A stretch of DNA of 20,570 nucleotides from assembly GCA_900543945.1 (NCBI GenBank), contig UQTN01000028.1:1-20570 (forward strand), in the 5' to 3' direction. Source of the stretch: an uncultured Collinsella sp. (GTDB taxonomy: Bacteria > Actinomycetota > Coriobacteriia > Coriobacteriales > Coriobacteriaceae). The translations under genes were made by a program, and so were the position numbers. The notes beneath the pieces are model-generated. The model searched no databases, had not been told where the DNA came from, and was given only the letters and a program-made list of their open reading frames with translations. Of this stretch, positions 12,787 to 20,570 are shown in pieces (within the stretch, counting starts at the first letter, position 1; each line of letters opens with the position of its first letter).

Positions 12787-13929
12787 GTGGTTAAGGCACT
12801 CAAGATTGAGATATTCCTGCTCTGCATGATTGTTCTTATCGGGCTTGCCGCGCGAAGTCGCCACTCCTTGTTCTCGAGTACCCAGCAGTTATTGTTTAGC
12901 ACGCTCGGCTACACCTCTGCCGCGTACATGTTATTCGATATTATCTGGACGCTTTCGGACGGTGTGGGCGGCACGCTGGGCATTGCTGCCAACTGGATTT
13001 CCAACGCGCTTTCGTTTTCACTCTTTGCCGCCGCGTGCCTTATTTGGTTTATCTATTCCGAGACGGTGCAGGGCTCTCGCCTTTTGACCGTGCGCTATAG
13101 GATGGCGTTTGTAATGCTACCTGCGGCGCTGGTGGTCGTACTGGCGTTTACCAGCTGCTGGACGCATGCCCTGTTCTATATCGATGCAAAGGGCGTGTAT
13201 CGTCGCGGTTTTGTCTATATGATCCAGCCCATCGTCAGCTACTGCTACGTTATATATACGTCCCTGCATGCGTTTATACAATCTCGCAAGGTCGAGAGCC
13301 TGCAAAAGAAGGCCATCTATCAAACCTTGGCATTTTTCGCCATTCCGGCCTTGGTGGCCGGTGTCTTTCAGGTCTTTTATTCGGGTCCCTGCCTTAGTGT
13401 TGGCATCATGTTAAGTATGTTGCAGCTCTACATTGTTTCTCAGGAGCAGCTGATCTCGACCGACCCGTTGACCGGTCTCAACAATCGCAACCGCTTTGAG
13501 ACCTATATGCTGTCGCTCTTCTCAAATGTGGATCAGGCCAAAGATGTGTATCTGCTTATGATGGACGCCGATGGCTTTAAGCAGATTAACGATCACCATG
13601 GACATGTTGAGGGCGACCATGCTCTTCAGGTCATCTCCACGGTGCTCAAAGATGTCTGCTCGGCGTCTGGTGGCTTTATCGCACGTTATGGTGGCGATGA
13701 GTTCGTAGTGCTCCAAAAGGCGACAGAGGAGCAGGAAATCATTGACCTGTGTTCGGCGATTAACGAAAAGCTCGCTCGTGCCGAGGTGCCGTATGCGTTG
13801 CGGATGTCCATCGGTTACGCGCGAGTCGGCGATAGTGTTGATACCTGGCAAGACTTACTTCGCGCTGCCGATGCGGAGCTCTACCGCGTCAAGGCCGAGA
13901 AAAAGAAAGCCGGCGTCCAGATACGCTAG
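12787..13929 (+). CDS. Membrane-bound diguanylate cyclase (GGDEF)
   Basis: A 380-aa protein from GTG 12787, set by AGGGGA nine bases upstream. An earlier in-frame GTG at 12769 has no ribosome site. The N-terminal half (about 1-220) has six or seven membrane segments and is likely a sensor. A GGDEF domain follows from DPLTGLNNRNRF (226 onward), with MDADGFKQINDHHGHVEGDH and the catalytic signature YGGDEF (GGDEF at 302-306). All metal and substrate residues look intact, so c-di-GMP synthesis is expected at the inner membrane. The position of the inhibitory I-site (RxxD five residues before GGDEF) reads ASGG, so product inhibition of the usual kind is absent. No EAL or PilZ gene is nearby. The ligand of the sensor region is unknown. 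Confidence 0.9.
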   Translation: MVKALKIEIFLLCMIVLIGLAARSRHSLFSSTQQLLFSTLGYTSAAYMLFDIIWTLSDGVGGTLGIAANWISNALSFSLFAAACLIWFIYSETVQGSRLLTVRYRMAFVMLPAALVVVLAFTSCWTHALFYIDAKGVYRRGFVYMIQPIVSYCYVIYTSLHAFIQSRKVESLQKKAIYQTLAFFAIPALVAGVFQVFYSGPCLSVGIMLSMLQLYIVSQEQLISTDPLTGLNNRNRFETYMLSLFSNVDQAKDVYLLMMDADGFKQINDHHGHVEGDHALQVISTVLKDVCSASGGFIARYGGDEFVVLQKATEEQEIIDLCSAINEKLARAEVPYALRMSIGYARVGDSVDTWQDLLRAADAELYRVKAEKKKAGVQIR

Positions 13930-13934
13930 GAATT

Positions 13935-13963
13935 GGGGCGTACGCTTGCGTGCGTGGCGCCCC
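13935..13963. terminator. Hairpin between converging GGDEF and EamA genes
   Basis: GGGGCG (13935-13940) pairs with CGCCCC (13958-13963), extended inside by ACGC/GCGT. It starts 6 bp after the GGDEF stop. There is no clear T-run on either strand, so it is a weak, possibly shared terminator. Confidence 0.45.
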
Positions 13964-14030
13964 TCAGCTGACCGATGTACAACATTAAACTAAAGTATGT
14001 GAATCCCCTCTGCTAAATAAGGGCAGTTCG

Positions 14031-14966
14031 TTAGGCCTTTTTAGGTTTGTTGACGACGATGATGCCGCCGCAGACCAACAGCAGGGCAACAAGTACGGTA
14101 ACAGGGCTCGTGCCAGCGCCCTCGCCGAGCAGCAGCGCGCTCAACAGTACGCCAAAGACTGGATTCATAAAGCCAAAGACCGACACACGGCTGACGGGGT
14201 TGAGGGCAAGCAGACGCGACCATAGCGAGTACGCGACGGCGGAAATGAGTGCCATATAGATAATGAGCGCGATGGCGGGGATGATCGCGGTGGGGGAGAG
14301 CGCGCCGCCCATCAAAAACCCGATGGCGGTAAGGACCAAACCTCCGACTAAAAACTGCCAGCCGGCGAGCAAGACGCCGTCGTGCTCGCGCGAGAAGATG
14401 CCAATCAGGCAGGTCGATAGGGCACCCGCAACGGTGGAAGCCAAGATAAATCCCTCGCCGCCGAGTGTAAAACCAAAGGTGCCATCCGCGCCTGAAAGGT
14501 TGACGAGCGCGACACCGGCAAAGCCCAGCACACAGCCAAGCACCTTGGCCGCATCGAGCTTTTCGGTGCGAAACGCCAAGGCGGCAAAGAGGATTGCGAG
14601 GAAGTTGGCGCTGGCCTCGATGATGGAGCTCGACATGGCGCTGGCGCACGAGAGTCCCAGGTAGAAAAAGAAGTACTGCCCGATAGTCTGGAAGAGCGAC
14701 AACGTGAGGATGGGCTTGATATCGCGCGCTTGCGGAACGAGTGGACGGCGCTGGGCCACGCTCATGCCAACAATGACCAGCATGCCGGCAAGGGTGAAGC
14801 GCAGACCCGCGAAGAGCAGCTGCGAGGCGCTATCGTGCGCTGGGATACCAAAGAGTGCGTAGCCGATTTTGATGCAGGGGAAGGCGGAGCCCCAGAGCGC
14901 GCAACAAACAAGGCAGCCCAGGATGAGTCCGGGCAGGGTGGCGAGATACGGATTGCGGCTTTCCAT
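14031..14966 (-). CDS. EamA/DMT-family transporter
   Basis: A 311-aa protein with about ten membrane helices arranged as two EamA repeats. In the first, LVCCALWGSAFPCIKIGYAL is the typical opening and FQTIGQYFFFYLGLSCASA follows; the second ends with FGFMNPVFGVLLSALLLGEG. The family exports or imports amino acids, nucleosides and other metabolites, and the substrate cannot be read from sequence. The ATG at 14966 is preceded by ACAGGAAGGACACC. An in-frame ATG at 15008 would place the start inside the purL terminator hairpin and is rejected. The gene lies downstream of purL in the same direction but is separated from it by a strong terminator, so it is probably its own unit. The short gap implies its promoter overlaps that terminator region. 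Confidence 0.88.
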   Translation of the reverse strand: MESRNPYLATLPGLILGCLVCCALWGSAFPCIKIGYALFGIPAHDSASQLLFAGLRFTLAGMLVIVGMSVAQRRPLVPQARDIKPILTLSLFQTIGQYFFFYLGLSCASAMSSSIIEASANFLAILFAALAFRTEKLDAAKVLGCVLGFAGVALVNLSGADGTFGFTLGGEGFILASTVAGALSTCLIGIFSREHDGVLLAGWQFLVGGLVLTAIGFLMGGALSPTAIIPAIALIIYMALISAVAYSLWSRLLALNPVSRVSVFGFMNPVFGVLLSALLLGEGAGTSPVTVLVALLLVCGGIIVVNKPKKA

Positions 14967-14990
14967 GGTGTCCTTCCTGTATGCGCGAAG

Positions 14991-15028
14991 CAAAAAAGAA
15001 CCCGCCACCGGGTGTGCCGGTGGCGGGT
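14991..15028 (-). terminator. Strong intrinsic terminator of purL
   Basis: On the minus strand a perfect 12-bp stem (ACCCGCCACCGG at 15000-15011 pairing with CCGGTGGCGGGT at 15017-15028) has a 5-nt loop. It is followed by TTCTTTTTTG (14999-14991 region). It sits 39 bp after the purL stop and just before the EamA ribosome site. Confidence 0.92.
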
Positions 15029-15066
15029 GTTGTTACCCGAAGCGATTGTACCCGATGGGAACGTCT

Positions 15067-18000
15067 TTAGGCGAAGTAGGCTACGCCGCTCTCAAAGATC
15101 GGCATGAACTTATCGCCGGGGACATGCTCGGGCACGTTGCGGTACAGGTTGTCGCCGCGACGCTCGGCATGGCCCATCTTGCCCAGGACGCGGCCGTCGG
15201 GGCTCGTGATGCCCTCGATAGCGAGGGCGGAGCCGTTGGGGTTGACGGAAAGATCCATGCTGGGTTTGCCGTTCTCGCCCACGTACTGCGTGGCGACCTG
15301 GCCGTTGGCGATCAGCTGGGCGAGCACCTCGTCATTGGCGACAAAGCGGCCCTCGCCGTGGCTGATGGCGACGGTGTAGGGGTCGTCGAGGCTGCACTGC
15401 GACAGCCACGGGGACAGGTTGGACGAGATGCGGGTGCGCACCAGGCGGCTCTGATGGCGACCGATGGTGTTGAACGTCAGCGTGGGCGCATCGGGCGTGG
15501 CGTCGACGATGTCACCGTAGGGCACCAGGCCGAGCTTGACCAGGGCCTGGAAGCCGTTGCAGATGCCCAGCATCAGGCCGTCGCGGGCCTTGAGCAGGTC
15601 GCGGACTGCCTCGGTGACCTCGGGGGCGCGGAAGAACGCCGTGATGAACTTGGCGGAGCCGTCGGGCTCGTCGCCGCCCGAGAAGCCGCCGGGGATCATG
15701 ACAATCTGGCTTTGGCGGATGCGACGGGCAAGCTCGTGGGTGCTTTCGGCAACAGCCTCGGGCGTGAGGTTGTTGATCACGAAGGTGTCGGCCTCGGCAC
15801 CGGCGGCACGGAAGGCGCGGGCGCTGTCGTACTCGCAGTTGTTGCCGGGGAACACGGGGATGATCACGCGCGGGCGGGCGATCTTGGCGCCGCCGTACAC
15901 GTGGATATCCTTGGTGCGGTAGTCGATGGTCGCGACCTCGGGCTGCTCGCCGGTGCTGCGGTAGGCAAAGACACCCTCGATGCCGCTCTCCCAGGCCTCC
16001 TGGAGCTCGGAGAGCTCGATGACCTCGGAGCCGGTATCGATGACATAGCCCTCGACGGTGGTGCCCAGGGGCTCCACGACAACGCCGTCGGCTACCTCGG
16101 GCAGCTCGGCGTCATCGGCGAGCTCGACGATAAAGCTGCCGTAGAGCGGGGTGAAGAAGCTCTCCACGTCCACATCCTCGGCAAGCTCGATACCGATCTG
16201 GTTGCCGACGCACATCTTAAAGAGGCTCTCGGCGCCGCAGCCGTAGCCGGGCGTGGAGATGGCCAGGGCGTTGCCGGTAGCAGTGAGCGCCTCGACGGCG
16301 TCAAACGCGGCGAGCAGCTGCTGGGCATCGGGGCGGTAGTCCTCGCCATAGGTGGCGGGGGCGATGCGGACGACGCGGTGCGTCAGACCCTTGAACTCAG
16401 GGGAGACAGCGCGCGCCGTGCGGCCCACGGCCACAGCGAAGCTGATCAGGGTCGGCGGAACGTTGAGCTCGCCGGCCTCGTCCTCAAACGAACCGCTCAT
16501 GGAGTCCTTGCCGCCGATGGCGCCGGCGCCCAGGTCGACTTGGGCCATGAGGGCACCAAGGACGGCGGCCGTGGGCTTGCCCCAGCGCTCGGCCTCGGTG
16601 CGCAGGCGCTCGAAGTACTCCTGGAAGGAGAGGTAGGCGCGCTTGTGCTCAAAGCCGGCAGCCACGAGCTTGGCGATGGACTCGACCACAGACAGGTAGG
16701 CGCCAGCAAACTGGTCGGCCTCCATCAGGTAGGGGTTGAAGCCCCATGCCATGGCGCTTGCCGTGGTGGTCTCGCCGTCCACGGGGAACTTGGCGACCAT
16801 GGCAGAGCTCGGGGTGAGTTGCGTCTTGCCACCAAAGGGCATGAGCACGGTCGCGGCACCGATGGTGGAGTCGAAGCGCTCGGAAAGGCCCTTGTTGGAG
16901 GCGACGTTGAGGTCGGTGACAAGCGAGGTCATGCGCTCGGCAAGCGTGGTGCCGGCCCAGCTGGGCTGCCACACGCTGCGGGCGCACACGTGGGCGACCT
17001 GGTGCTTGGGCGCGCCGTTAGAGTTGAGGAACTCGCGGGATAGGTCGACGATGGCGACGCCGTTCCAGGCCATGCGCATGCGCGGCTCGGCGGTAACCTC
17101 GGCGATAACGGTCGCCTCCAGGTTCTCCTCGGCGGCGTAGCTCATGAACTCCTCGACGTCACCGTCAGCGACGGCGCAGGCCATACGCTCCTGGGACTCG
17201 GAAATGGCGAGCTCGGTGCCGTCCAGGCCGTCGTACTTCTTGGTCACGGTATCAAGGTCGACATACAGGCCGTCGGCAAGCTCGCCCACGGCAACCGAGA
17301 CGCCGCCGGCGCCAAAGTCGTTGCAGCGCTTGATCAGGCGGCAGGCGTCGCCGCGGCGGAACAAACGCTGCAGCTTGCGCTCTACCGGGGCGTTGCCCTT
17401 CTGGACCTCGGCGCCCGAGGTCTCGATGGACTCGGTGTTCTGGGTCTTGGAGGAGCCGGTGGCGCCACCGATGCCGTCGCGGCCGGTGCGGCCGCCCAGC
17501 AGGATGATCTTGTCGGTGGGGGCGGGGCACTCGCGGCGCACGTGGTTTGCCGGGGTAGCGCCCACGACGGCGCCGACCTCCATGCGCTTGGCCACGTAGC
17601 CGGGGTGATAGAGCTCGTTGACCTGGCCGGTGGCAAGGCCGATCTGGTTGCCGTAGCTGGAGTAGCCGGCGGCGGCAGTGGTCACGAGCTTGCGCTGCGG
17701 CAGCTTGCCCTCGAGCGTCTCGGACACGGGGACGGTGGGGTCGCCGGCGCCGGTGACGCGCATGGCCTGATACACATAGCTGCGGCCCGAGAGCGGGTCG
17801 CGGATAGCGCCGCCCACGCAGGTGGCGGCACCGCCGAAGGGCTCGATCTCGGTCGGGTGGTTGTGGGTCTCGTTCTTAAACAGGAACAGCCAGTCCTGGT
17901 CCTCGCCATCGACATCGACCTTTACCTTGACGGTGCAGGCGTTGATCTCCTCGGACTCATCGACATCGGTCATGACGCCGGTCTTCTTGAGATACTTGGC

Positions 18001-18813
18001 GCCGATGGTGCCCATATCCATGAGGCAGACGGGCTTGGCGTCACGACCGAGCTCGTGGCGCATCTCCATGTAGCGGTCGAAGGCCTGCTGCACCACGGCG
18101 TCGTCAATCGTCACGTCGTCCAGGACGGTACCGAAGGTGGTGTGGCGGCAGTGGTCGGACCAATAGGTGTCGATCACGCGGATCTCGGTGATGGTGGGGT
18201 CGCGATCTTCATCGCGGAAGTACTGCTGGCAGAAGGCGATGTCCGCCTCGTCCATGGCAAGACCGCGCTCGGAGATAAAGGCGGCAAGACCGGCCTCGTC
18301 GAGCTCGCGGAAGCCGTCAAGCACCTCGACGGGCGCAGGCTCGGGGGTCTCCATGTACAGCGTCTCGGGCAGGTCGAGCGAGGCGATGCGCGCCTCGACG
18401 GGGTTCACCACGTAGTGCTTGATGGCCTCGATGGCGGCCTCGTCCAGGGCGCCCGAGATTATATAGACCTTGGCGGAGCGTACGGCGGGGCGCTCGCCCT
18501 GGCTGATGAGCTGCACGCACTCGCTGGCGGAGTCGGCGCGCTGGTCAAACTGGCCAGGCAGGAATTCGACGGCAAAGACGGCGCCGTCGCTTGCGGGGAG
18601 CTCGTTGTAGGTCACATCGACCTGGGGCTCGCTAAAGACGGTCGGCACGCAGGAGCGGAACAGCTCCTCATCGATGCCCTCGACGTCGTAGCGGTTGATG
18701 ATCCTCAGGGCCTCGATGCCCTTGATGCCGAGAATCTCGGTCAGCTCGTCCTTGAGCTGCTGAGCCTCGACGTCGAACCCGGGTTTCTTCTCCACGTAGA
18801 TACGAGAGACCAT
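15067..18813 (-). CDS. purL: Phosphoribosylformylglycinamidine synthase, single-chain (PurL)
   Basis: A 1248-aa enzyme that converts FGAR plus glutamine and ATP to FGAM, step four of de novo purine synthesis, in the cytoplasm. The start is ATG 18813 (MVSRIYVEKKPG), with CAGGAAGGCAGGAACCA upstream. Visible motifs include the synthase signature TYWSDHCRHTTFGT; the nucleotide site with NETHNHPTEIEPFGGAATC and AIRDPLSGRSYVYQAMRVTG; and a C-terminal class I glutamine amidotransferase (about 983-1248) with nucleophile C1085 in GICNGFQ, ISHGEGRF and the H1215/E1217 pair in GHAER. The N-terminal sequence and size fit the clostridial-type large PurL rather than the three-part PurL/Q/S system. All catalytic residues are present. 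No other pur gene is in view. The 5' leader holds a foldable inverted repeat (18852-18908), suggesting RNA-level or repressor control. Confidence 0.97.
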   Translation of the reverse strand: MVSRIYVEKKPGFDVEAQQLKDELTEILGIKGIEALRIINRYDVEGIDEELFRSCVPTVFSEPQVDVTYNELPASDGAVFAVEFLPGQFDQRADSASECVQLISQGERPAVRSAKVYIISGALDEAAIEAIKHYVVNPVEARIASLDLPETLYMETPEPAPVEVLDGFRELDEAGLAAFISERGLAMDEADIAFCQQYFRDEDRDPTITEIRVIDTYWSDHCRHTTFGTVLDDVTIDDAVVQQAFDRYMEMRHELGRDAKPVCLMDMGTIGAKYLKKTGVMTDVDESEEINACTVKVKVDVDGEDQDWLFLFKNETHNHPTEIEPFGGAATCVGGAIRDPLSGRSYVYQAMRVTGAGDPTVPVSETLEGKLPQRKLVTTAAAGYSSYGNQIGLATGQVNELYHPGYVAKRMEVGAVVGATPANHVRRECPAPTDKIILLGGRTGRDGIGGATGSSKTQNTESIETSGAEVQKGNAPVERKLQRLFRRGDACRLIKRCNDFGAGGVSVAVGELADGLYVDLDTVTKKYDGLDGTELAISESQERMACAVADGDVEEFMSYAAEENLEATVIAEVTAEPRMRMAWNGVAIVDLSREFLNSNGAPKHQVAHVCARSVWQPSWAGTTLAERMTSLVTDLNVASNKGLSERFDSTIGAATVLMPFGGKTQLTPSSAMVAKFPVDGETTTASAMAWGFNPYLMEADQFAGAYLSVVESIAKLVAAGFEHKRAYLSFQEYFERLRTEAERWGKPTAAVLGALMAQVDLGAGAIGGKDSMSGSFEDEAGELNVPPTLISFAVAVGRTARAVSPEFKGLTHRVVRIAPATYGEDYRPDAQQLLAAFDAVEALTATGNALAISTPGYGCGAESLFKMCVGNQIGIELAEDVDVESFFTPLYGSFIVELADDAELPEVADGVVVEPLGTTVEGYVIDTGSEVIELSELQEAWESGIEGVFAYRSTGEQPEVATIDYRTKDIHVYGGAKIARPRVIIPVFPGNNCEYDSARAFRAAGAEADTFVINNLTPEAVAESTHELARRIRQSQIVMIPGGFSGGDEPDGSAKFITAFFRAPEVTEAVRDLLKARDGLMLGICNGFQALVKLGLVPYGDIVDATPDAPTLTFNTIGRHQSRLVRTRISSNLSPWLSQCSLDDPYTVAISHGEGRFVANDEVLAQLIANGQVATQYVGENGKPSMDLSVNPNGSALAIEGITSPDGRVLGKMGHAERRGDNLYRNVPEHVPGDKFMPIFESGVAYFA

Positions 18814-18851
18814 TGGTTCCTGCCTTCCTGATCGGTTGGGCGTACGGTGCG

Positions 18852-18908
18852 GTATGCGGCAGCGGTCGGTTTGCGGGGCAAGCCTCGCGGTCGCCTTGAG
18901 CCGCATAC
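18852..18908 (-). promoter_or_regulatory. Foldable leader element upstream of purL
   Basis: Perfect 9-bp arms GTATGCGGC/GCCGCATAC (18908-18900 and 18860-18852 on the minus strand) close a 39-nt interior. Inside, GCGAGG-CUUG-CCCCGC can form a hairpin with a CUUG tetraloop and one A-C mismatch. The element ends 38 nt before the purL ATG. It fits a structured 5' leader; as DNA it could also be a dyad operator. I do not recognise it as a known riboswitch class. Confidence 0.45.
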
Positions 18909-18921
18909 TTTTAAACCTCAC

Positions 18922-18928
18922 TATGATA
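18922..18928. promoter_or_regulatory. Candidate -10 box(es) in the purL/antiporter divergent region
   Basis: The same bases read TATCAT on the minus strand (toward purL, leader about 100 nt) and TATGAT on the plus strand (toward the antiporter gene). Good -35 boxes are not visible for either at 16-18 bp spacing. Confidence 0.3.
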
Positions 18929-18962
18929 CGACAGCTCGTGGCGCGTTGAGGACGGCGAGGGT

Positions 18963-18970
18963 GCTACAGT
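18963..18970 (+). promoter_or_regulatory. Candidate extended -10 of the antiporter gene
   Basis: GTGCTACAGT contains TGn-TACAGT, an extended -10 (TACAGT at 18965-18970) 28 bp before the ATG at 18998. The -35 region is poor. The resulting leader would be about 20 nt with GAGAAAGG as ribosome site. Confidence 0.4.
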
Positions 18971-18997
18971 GGAGCGCAAACAAGAGAAAGGCATCAC

Positions 18998-20560
18998 ATG
19001 GCATTCGTTTCGCTCGCCATCATCGCACTCGTGGCCTTTGCAAGCCCCTTCATCGCCTCGGCGATTCCTGGAAAACCCGTTCCCGAAACGGTCTTTTTGC
19101 TCGTGTTCGGCGCGGTGCTGGGACCTCATATGCTCGGCATTATCCATGTAGATGCCGAGGTCTCACTCGTGTCCGAGCTCGGCCTGGCCTTTTTGTTCCT
19201 GCTTGCCGGCTTTGAGATCGATCCCAAGAACATCACGGGCATCGAGGGGCGTTACGGCATGGCGACGTGGGTCGTCACGTTTGGCATCGCCTGGCTTGCC
19301 GTGCGCTTTACCCCGTGGTTCTCGGTCAGTCATTTCGACGGCATCGCCGTGACGCTTGCCCTCACTTCGACGGCGCTCGGCACGCTCGTGCCCATCATGC
19401 GTGAGCGCTCGCTCACCGGCACGCGCGTGGGCGACTCGATTCTTGCGTATGGCACCTGGGGTGAGCTCGGCCCCGTGCTCGCCATGTCGGTGCTGCTGTC
19501 TGCCCGCACCGGCATCCAGACGCTTGTAATCCTTGGCTTGTTTGCGGTGGTCTGCGTGTTGCTGGCCGTGGTCCCAAGCCGCTCCAAGCGCGTCGGCAGC
19601 CGCTTCTTTGCGTTTGTCGAGGAACGCGCCGATACCACGTCGCAGACCTTCGTGCGCCTGACGGTGCTCATCCTGGTCACGCTCGTGGCATTCTCCGCCG
19701 TCTTTGACCTCGACATCGTGTTGGGTTCTTTTGCCGCCGGCTTTGTCCTGCGCTATATCATCCCCGAGGGCAACCATACGCTCGAGACTAAGCTCGACGG
19801 CCTGGCCTACGGCTTTTTGATTCCGGTGTTCTTCACCGTATCGGGCGCAAAGATCGACCTGACGGCCGTGGCGTCGCGCCCGGGCTTGCTCGCGGGCTTT
19901 ATCGTGGCGTTGCTGATCATTCGCGCGGTGCCCATCCTTATTTCTATGAGCATTTGTCCTGCGACGCGCGATGTGTCGGCGTATGGTCGCATTACCGTGG
20001 CCCTGTACTGCACCACGGCGCTTCCGATCATCGTTGCCGTGACGAGCGTTGCCGTCAACGCGGGCGCGCTGTCGCAAGATATTGCGTCGGTCATGGTTGC
20101 CGCCGGTGCCATCACGGTGTTCTTGATGCCGCTGCTCGCGCAGCTCTTCTACCGCGTGGTCGACGCTGCACCGGTCGCTGCCGTGGCAGAGGTTGCCGAG
20201 CATCCATCCGATGCGCTCGACATTCTGCGCGCCCATCACGATTTGGCGAGTCTGCTCGCACGAGAGCACGAGCTGCTGACCTCGCATGGCCATGGTCGCG
20301 TATTCGAGGGCCTGCCTACGCTCGATACGATTGCCGAGCGTCTTTCCGCCGAGGCAGCGAGCGGCCACATCGATGCGCGCATTGTGGACGCGGCGCGCCT
20401 GCTTGCCGATAAGACCTATGGTGACGAGATAGATCCGTCCGAGCTCACCCCGCGCGAGCGTCGTCGCTTGGAGCGTGCCAAGCTCGCCGTGCATGAGTAC
20501 CGCCGTCGCATGCTGGAGCTTTATGCGCACGAAGAAGCCGACGAGGACGACGTCAAGTAG
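18998..20560 (+). CDS. CPA2-type monovalent cation/proton antiporter
   Basis: A 520-aa protein. Residues 1 to about 385 carry about a dozen membrane helices of the Na+/H+ exchanger (CPA2, KefB-like) fold. Recognisable parts are LLVFGAVLGPHMLGIIHVD, SELGLAFLFLLAGFEIDPKN (the conserved leader of helix three), TSTALGTLVPIM and IPVFFTVSGAKIDL. The last 130 residues are soluble, helical and charged (ELTPRERRRLERAK, then an acidic end) and contain no recognisable nucleotide-binding RCK (TrkA-N) motif such as GxGxxG, unlike KefB/KefC. The protein is expected to exchange Na+ or K+ for H+ at the membrane for pH or ion homeostasis. The ion is not predictable. The ATG at 18998 follows GAGAAAGGCATCAC. 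It is divergent from purL, with no operon partner seen before the window ends. Confidence 0.88.
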   Translation: MAFVSLAIIALVAFASPFIASAIPGKPVPETVFLLVFGAVLGPHMLGIIHVDAEVSLVSELGLAFLFLLAGFEIDPKNITGIEGRYGMATWVVTFGIAWLAVRFTPWFSVSHFDGIAVTLALTSTALGTLVPIMRERSLTGTRVGDSILAYGTWGELGPVLAMSVLLSARTGIQTLVILGLFAVVCVLLAVVPSRSKRVGSRFFAFVEERADTTSQTFVRLTVLILVTLVAFSAVFDLDIVLGSFAAGFVLRYIIPEGNHTLETKLDGLAYGFLIPVFFTVSGAKIDLTAVASRPGLLAGFIVALLIIRAVPILISMSICPATRDVSAYGRITVALYCTTALPIIVAVTSVAVNAGALSQDIASVMVAAGAITVFLMPLLAQLFYRVVDAAPVAAVAEVAEHPSDALDILRAHHDLASLLAREHELLTSHGHGRVFEGLPTLDTIAERLSAEAASGHIDARIVDAARLLADKTYGDEIDPSELTPRERRRLERAKLAVHEYRRRMLELYAHEEADEDDVK

Positions 20561-20570
20561 TCGATACTTT

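Noticed and set aside
12776..12806. tRNA-like D-arm sequence (GTCTAGTGGTTAAGG) at the start of the GGDEF gene
   Set aside because: It resembles the first 25 bases of a tRNA-Glu, but no anticodon stem, T-arm or acceptor end follows; the downstream bases encode the first membrane helix.
14967..15008. Longer EamA start at 15008
   Set aside because: It would begin inside the purL terminator stem and lacks a ribosome site, whereas ATG 14966 has a strong one.
14869..17043. 724-aa open frame on the plus strand opposite purL
   Set aside because: It is antisense to full-length purL, its composition is Gly/Asp/His/Val repeats typical of the reverse frame of GC-rich genes, and it matches no family I know. 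The same applies to 17542-18831 on the plus strand.
18814..18921. Longer purL start at 18921 adding 36 residues
   Set aside because: The added residues are Arg/Pro-rich and unlike PurL. ATG 18813 gives the family's usual N-terminus with a ribosome site.
19163..20530. 455-aa open frame on the minus strand opposite the antiporter gene
   Set aside because: His/Arg/Glu-rich reverse-frame product, antisense to a clear membrane protein.

Overview
The window looks like chromosomal DNA from a GC-rich, Gram-positive gut anaerobe of the Coriobacteriia, most like Collinsella. This is inferred from the overall protein style, frequent GTG/TTG starts, purine-rich Shine-Dalgarno sites, an LAQTG sorting signal, a clostridial/actinobacterial-type single-chain PurL and a lactate-dehydrogenase/Etf cluster. 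No tRNA, rRNA, CRISPR array, insertion sequence, integrase or phage gene was seen.

Region 1 (1-2305, minus strand): a TerB_N/TerB_C-type protein cut by the window edge, then a DUF554 membrane protein. Region 2 (2306-5512, minus strand): a compact five-gene cell-surface cluster. In transcription order it encodes a 98-aa cytoplasmic protein, a single-pass anchored beta-domain protein, a secreted 199-aa protein, a tiny LAQTG-anchored protein and a secreted 476-aa protein. The genes overlap or are closely spaced, and the 199-aa protein and the C-terminal part of the 476-aa protein appear to share a module. This is the best candidate for an undescribed system here.

Region 3 (5513-9484): a 346-bp divergent control region with several repeats, then a plus-strand operon for an FAD-linked 2-hydroxyacid (probably D-lactate) dehydrogenase, EtfB, and an EtfA with an N-terminal two-cluster ferredoxin domain. 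The architecture matches electron-bifurcating lactate dehydrogenase complexes (LctBCD). A convergent HD-domain phosphohydrolase gene overlaps the end of etfA tail to tail.

Region 4 (10294-13929, plus strand): azlC-azlD (branched-chain amino acid export) behind a perfect 11-bp inverted repeat; a stand-alone KdgT-type 2-keto-3-deoxygluconate permease; a hairpin-rich spacer; and a membrane diguanylate cyclase with an intact GGDEF motif but no I-site.

Region 5 (13930-20570): a minus-strand EamA/DMT transporter; a strong intrinsic terminator; full-length purL (1248 aa) with a leader that can fold into a closed stem with an inner hairpin; and a divergent plus-strand CPA2-type cation/proton antiporter that ends 10 bases before the window edge.

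The transporters, purine gene and regulators look like independent housekeeping or accessory units. Only the surface cluster, the Ldh/Etf operon and azlCD are clear multi-gene units.
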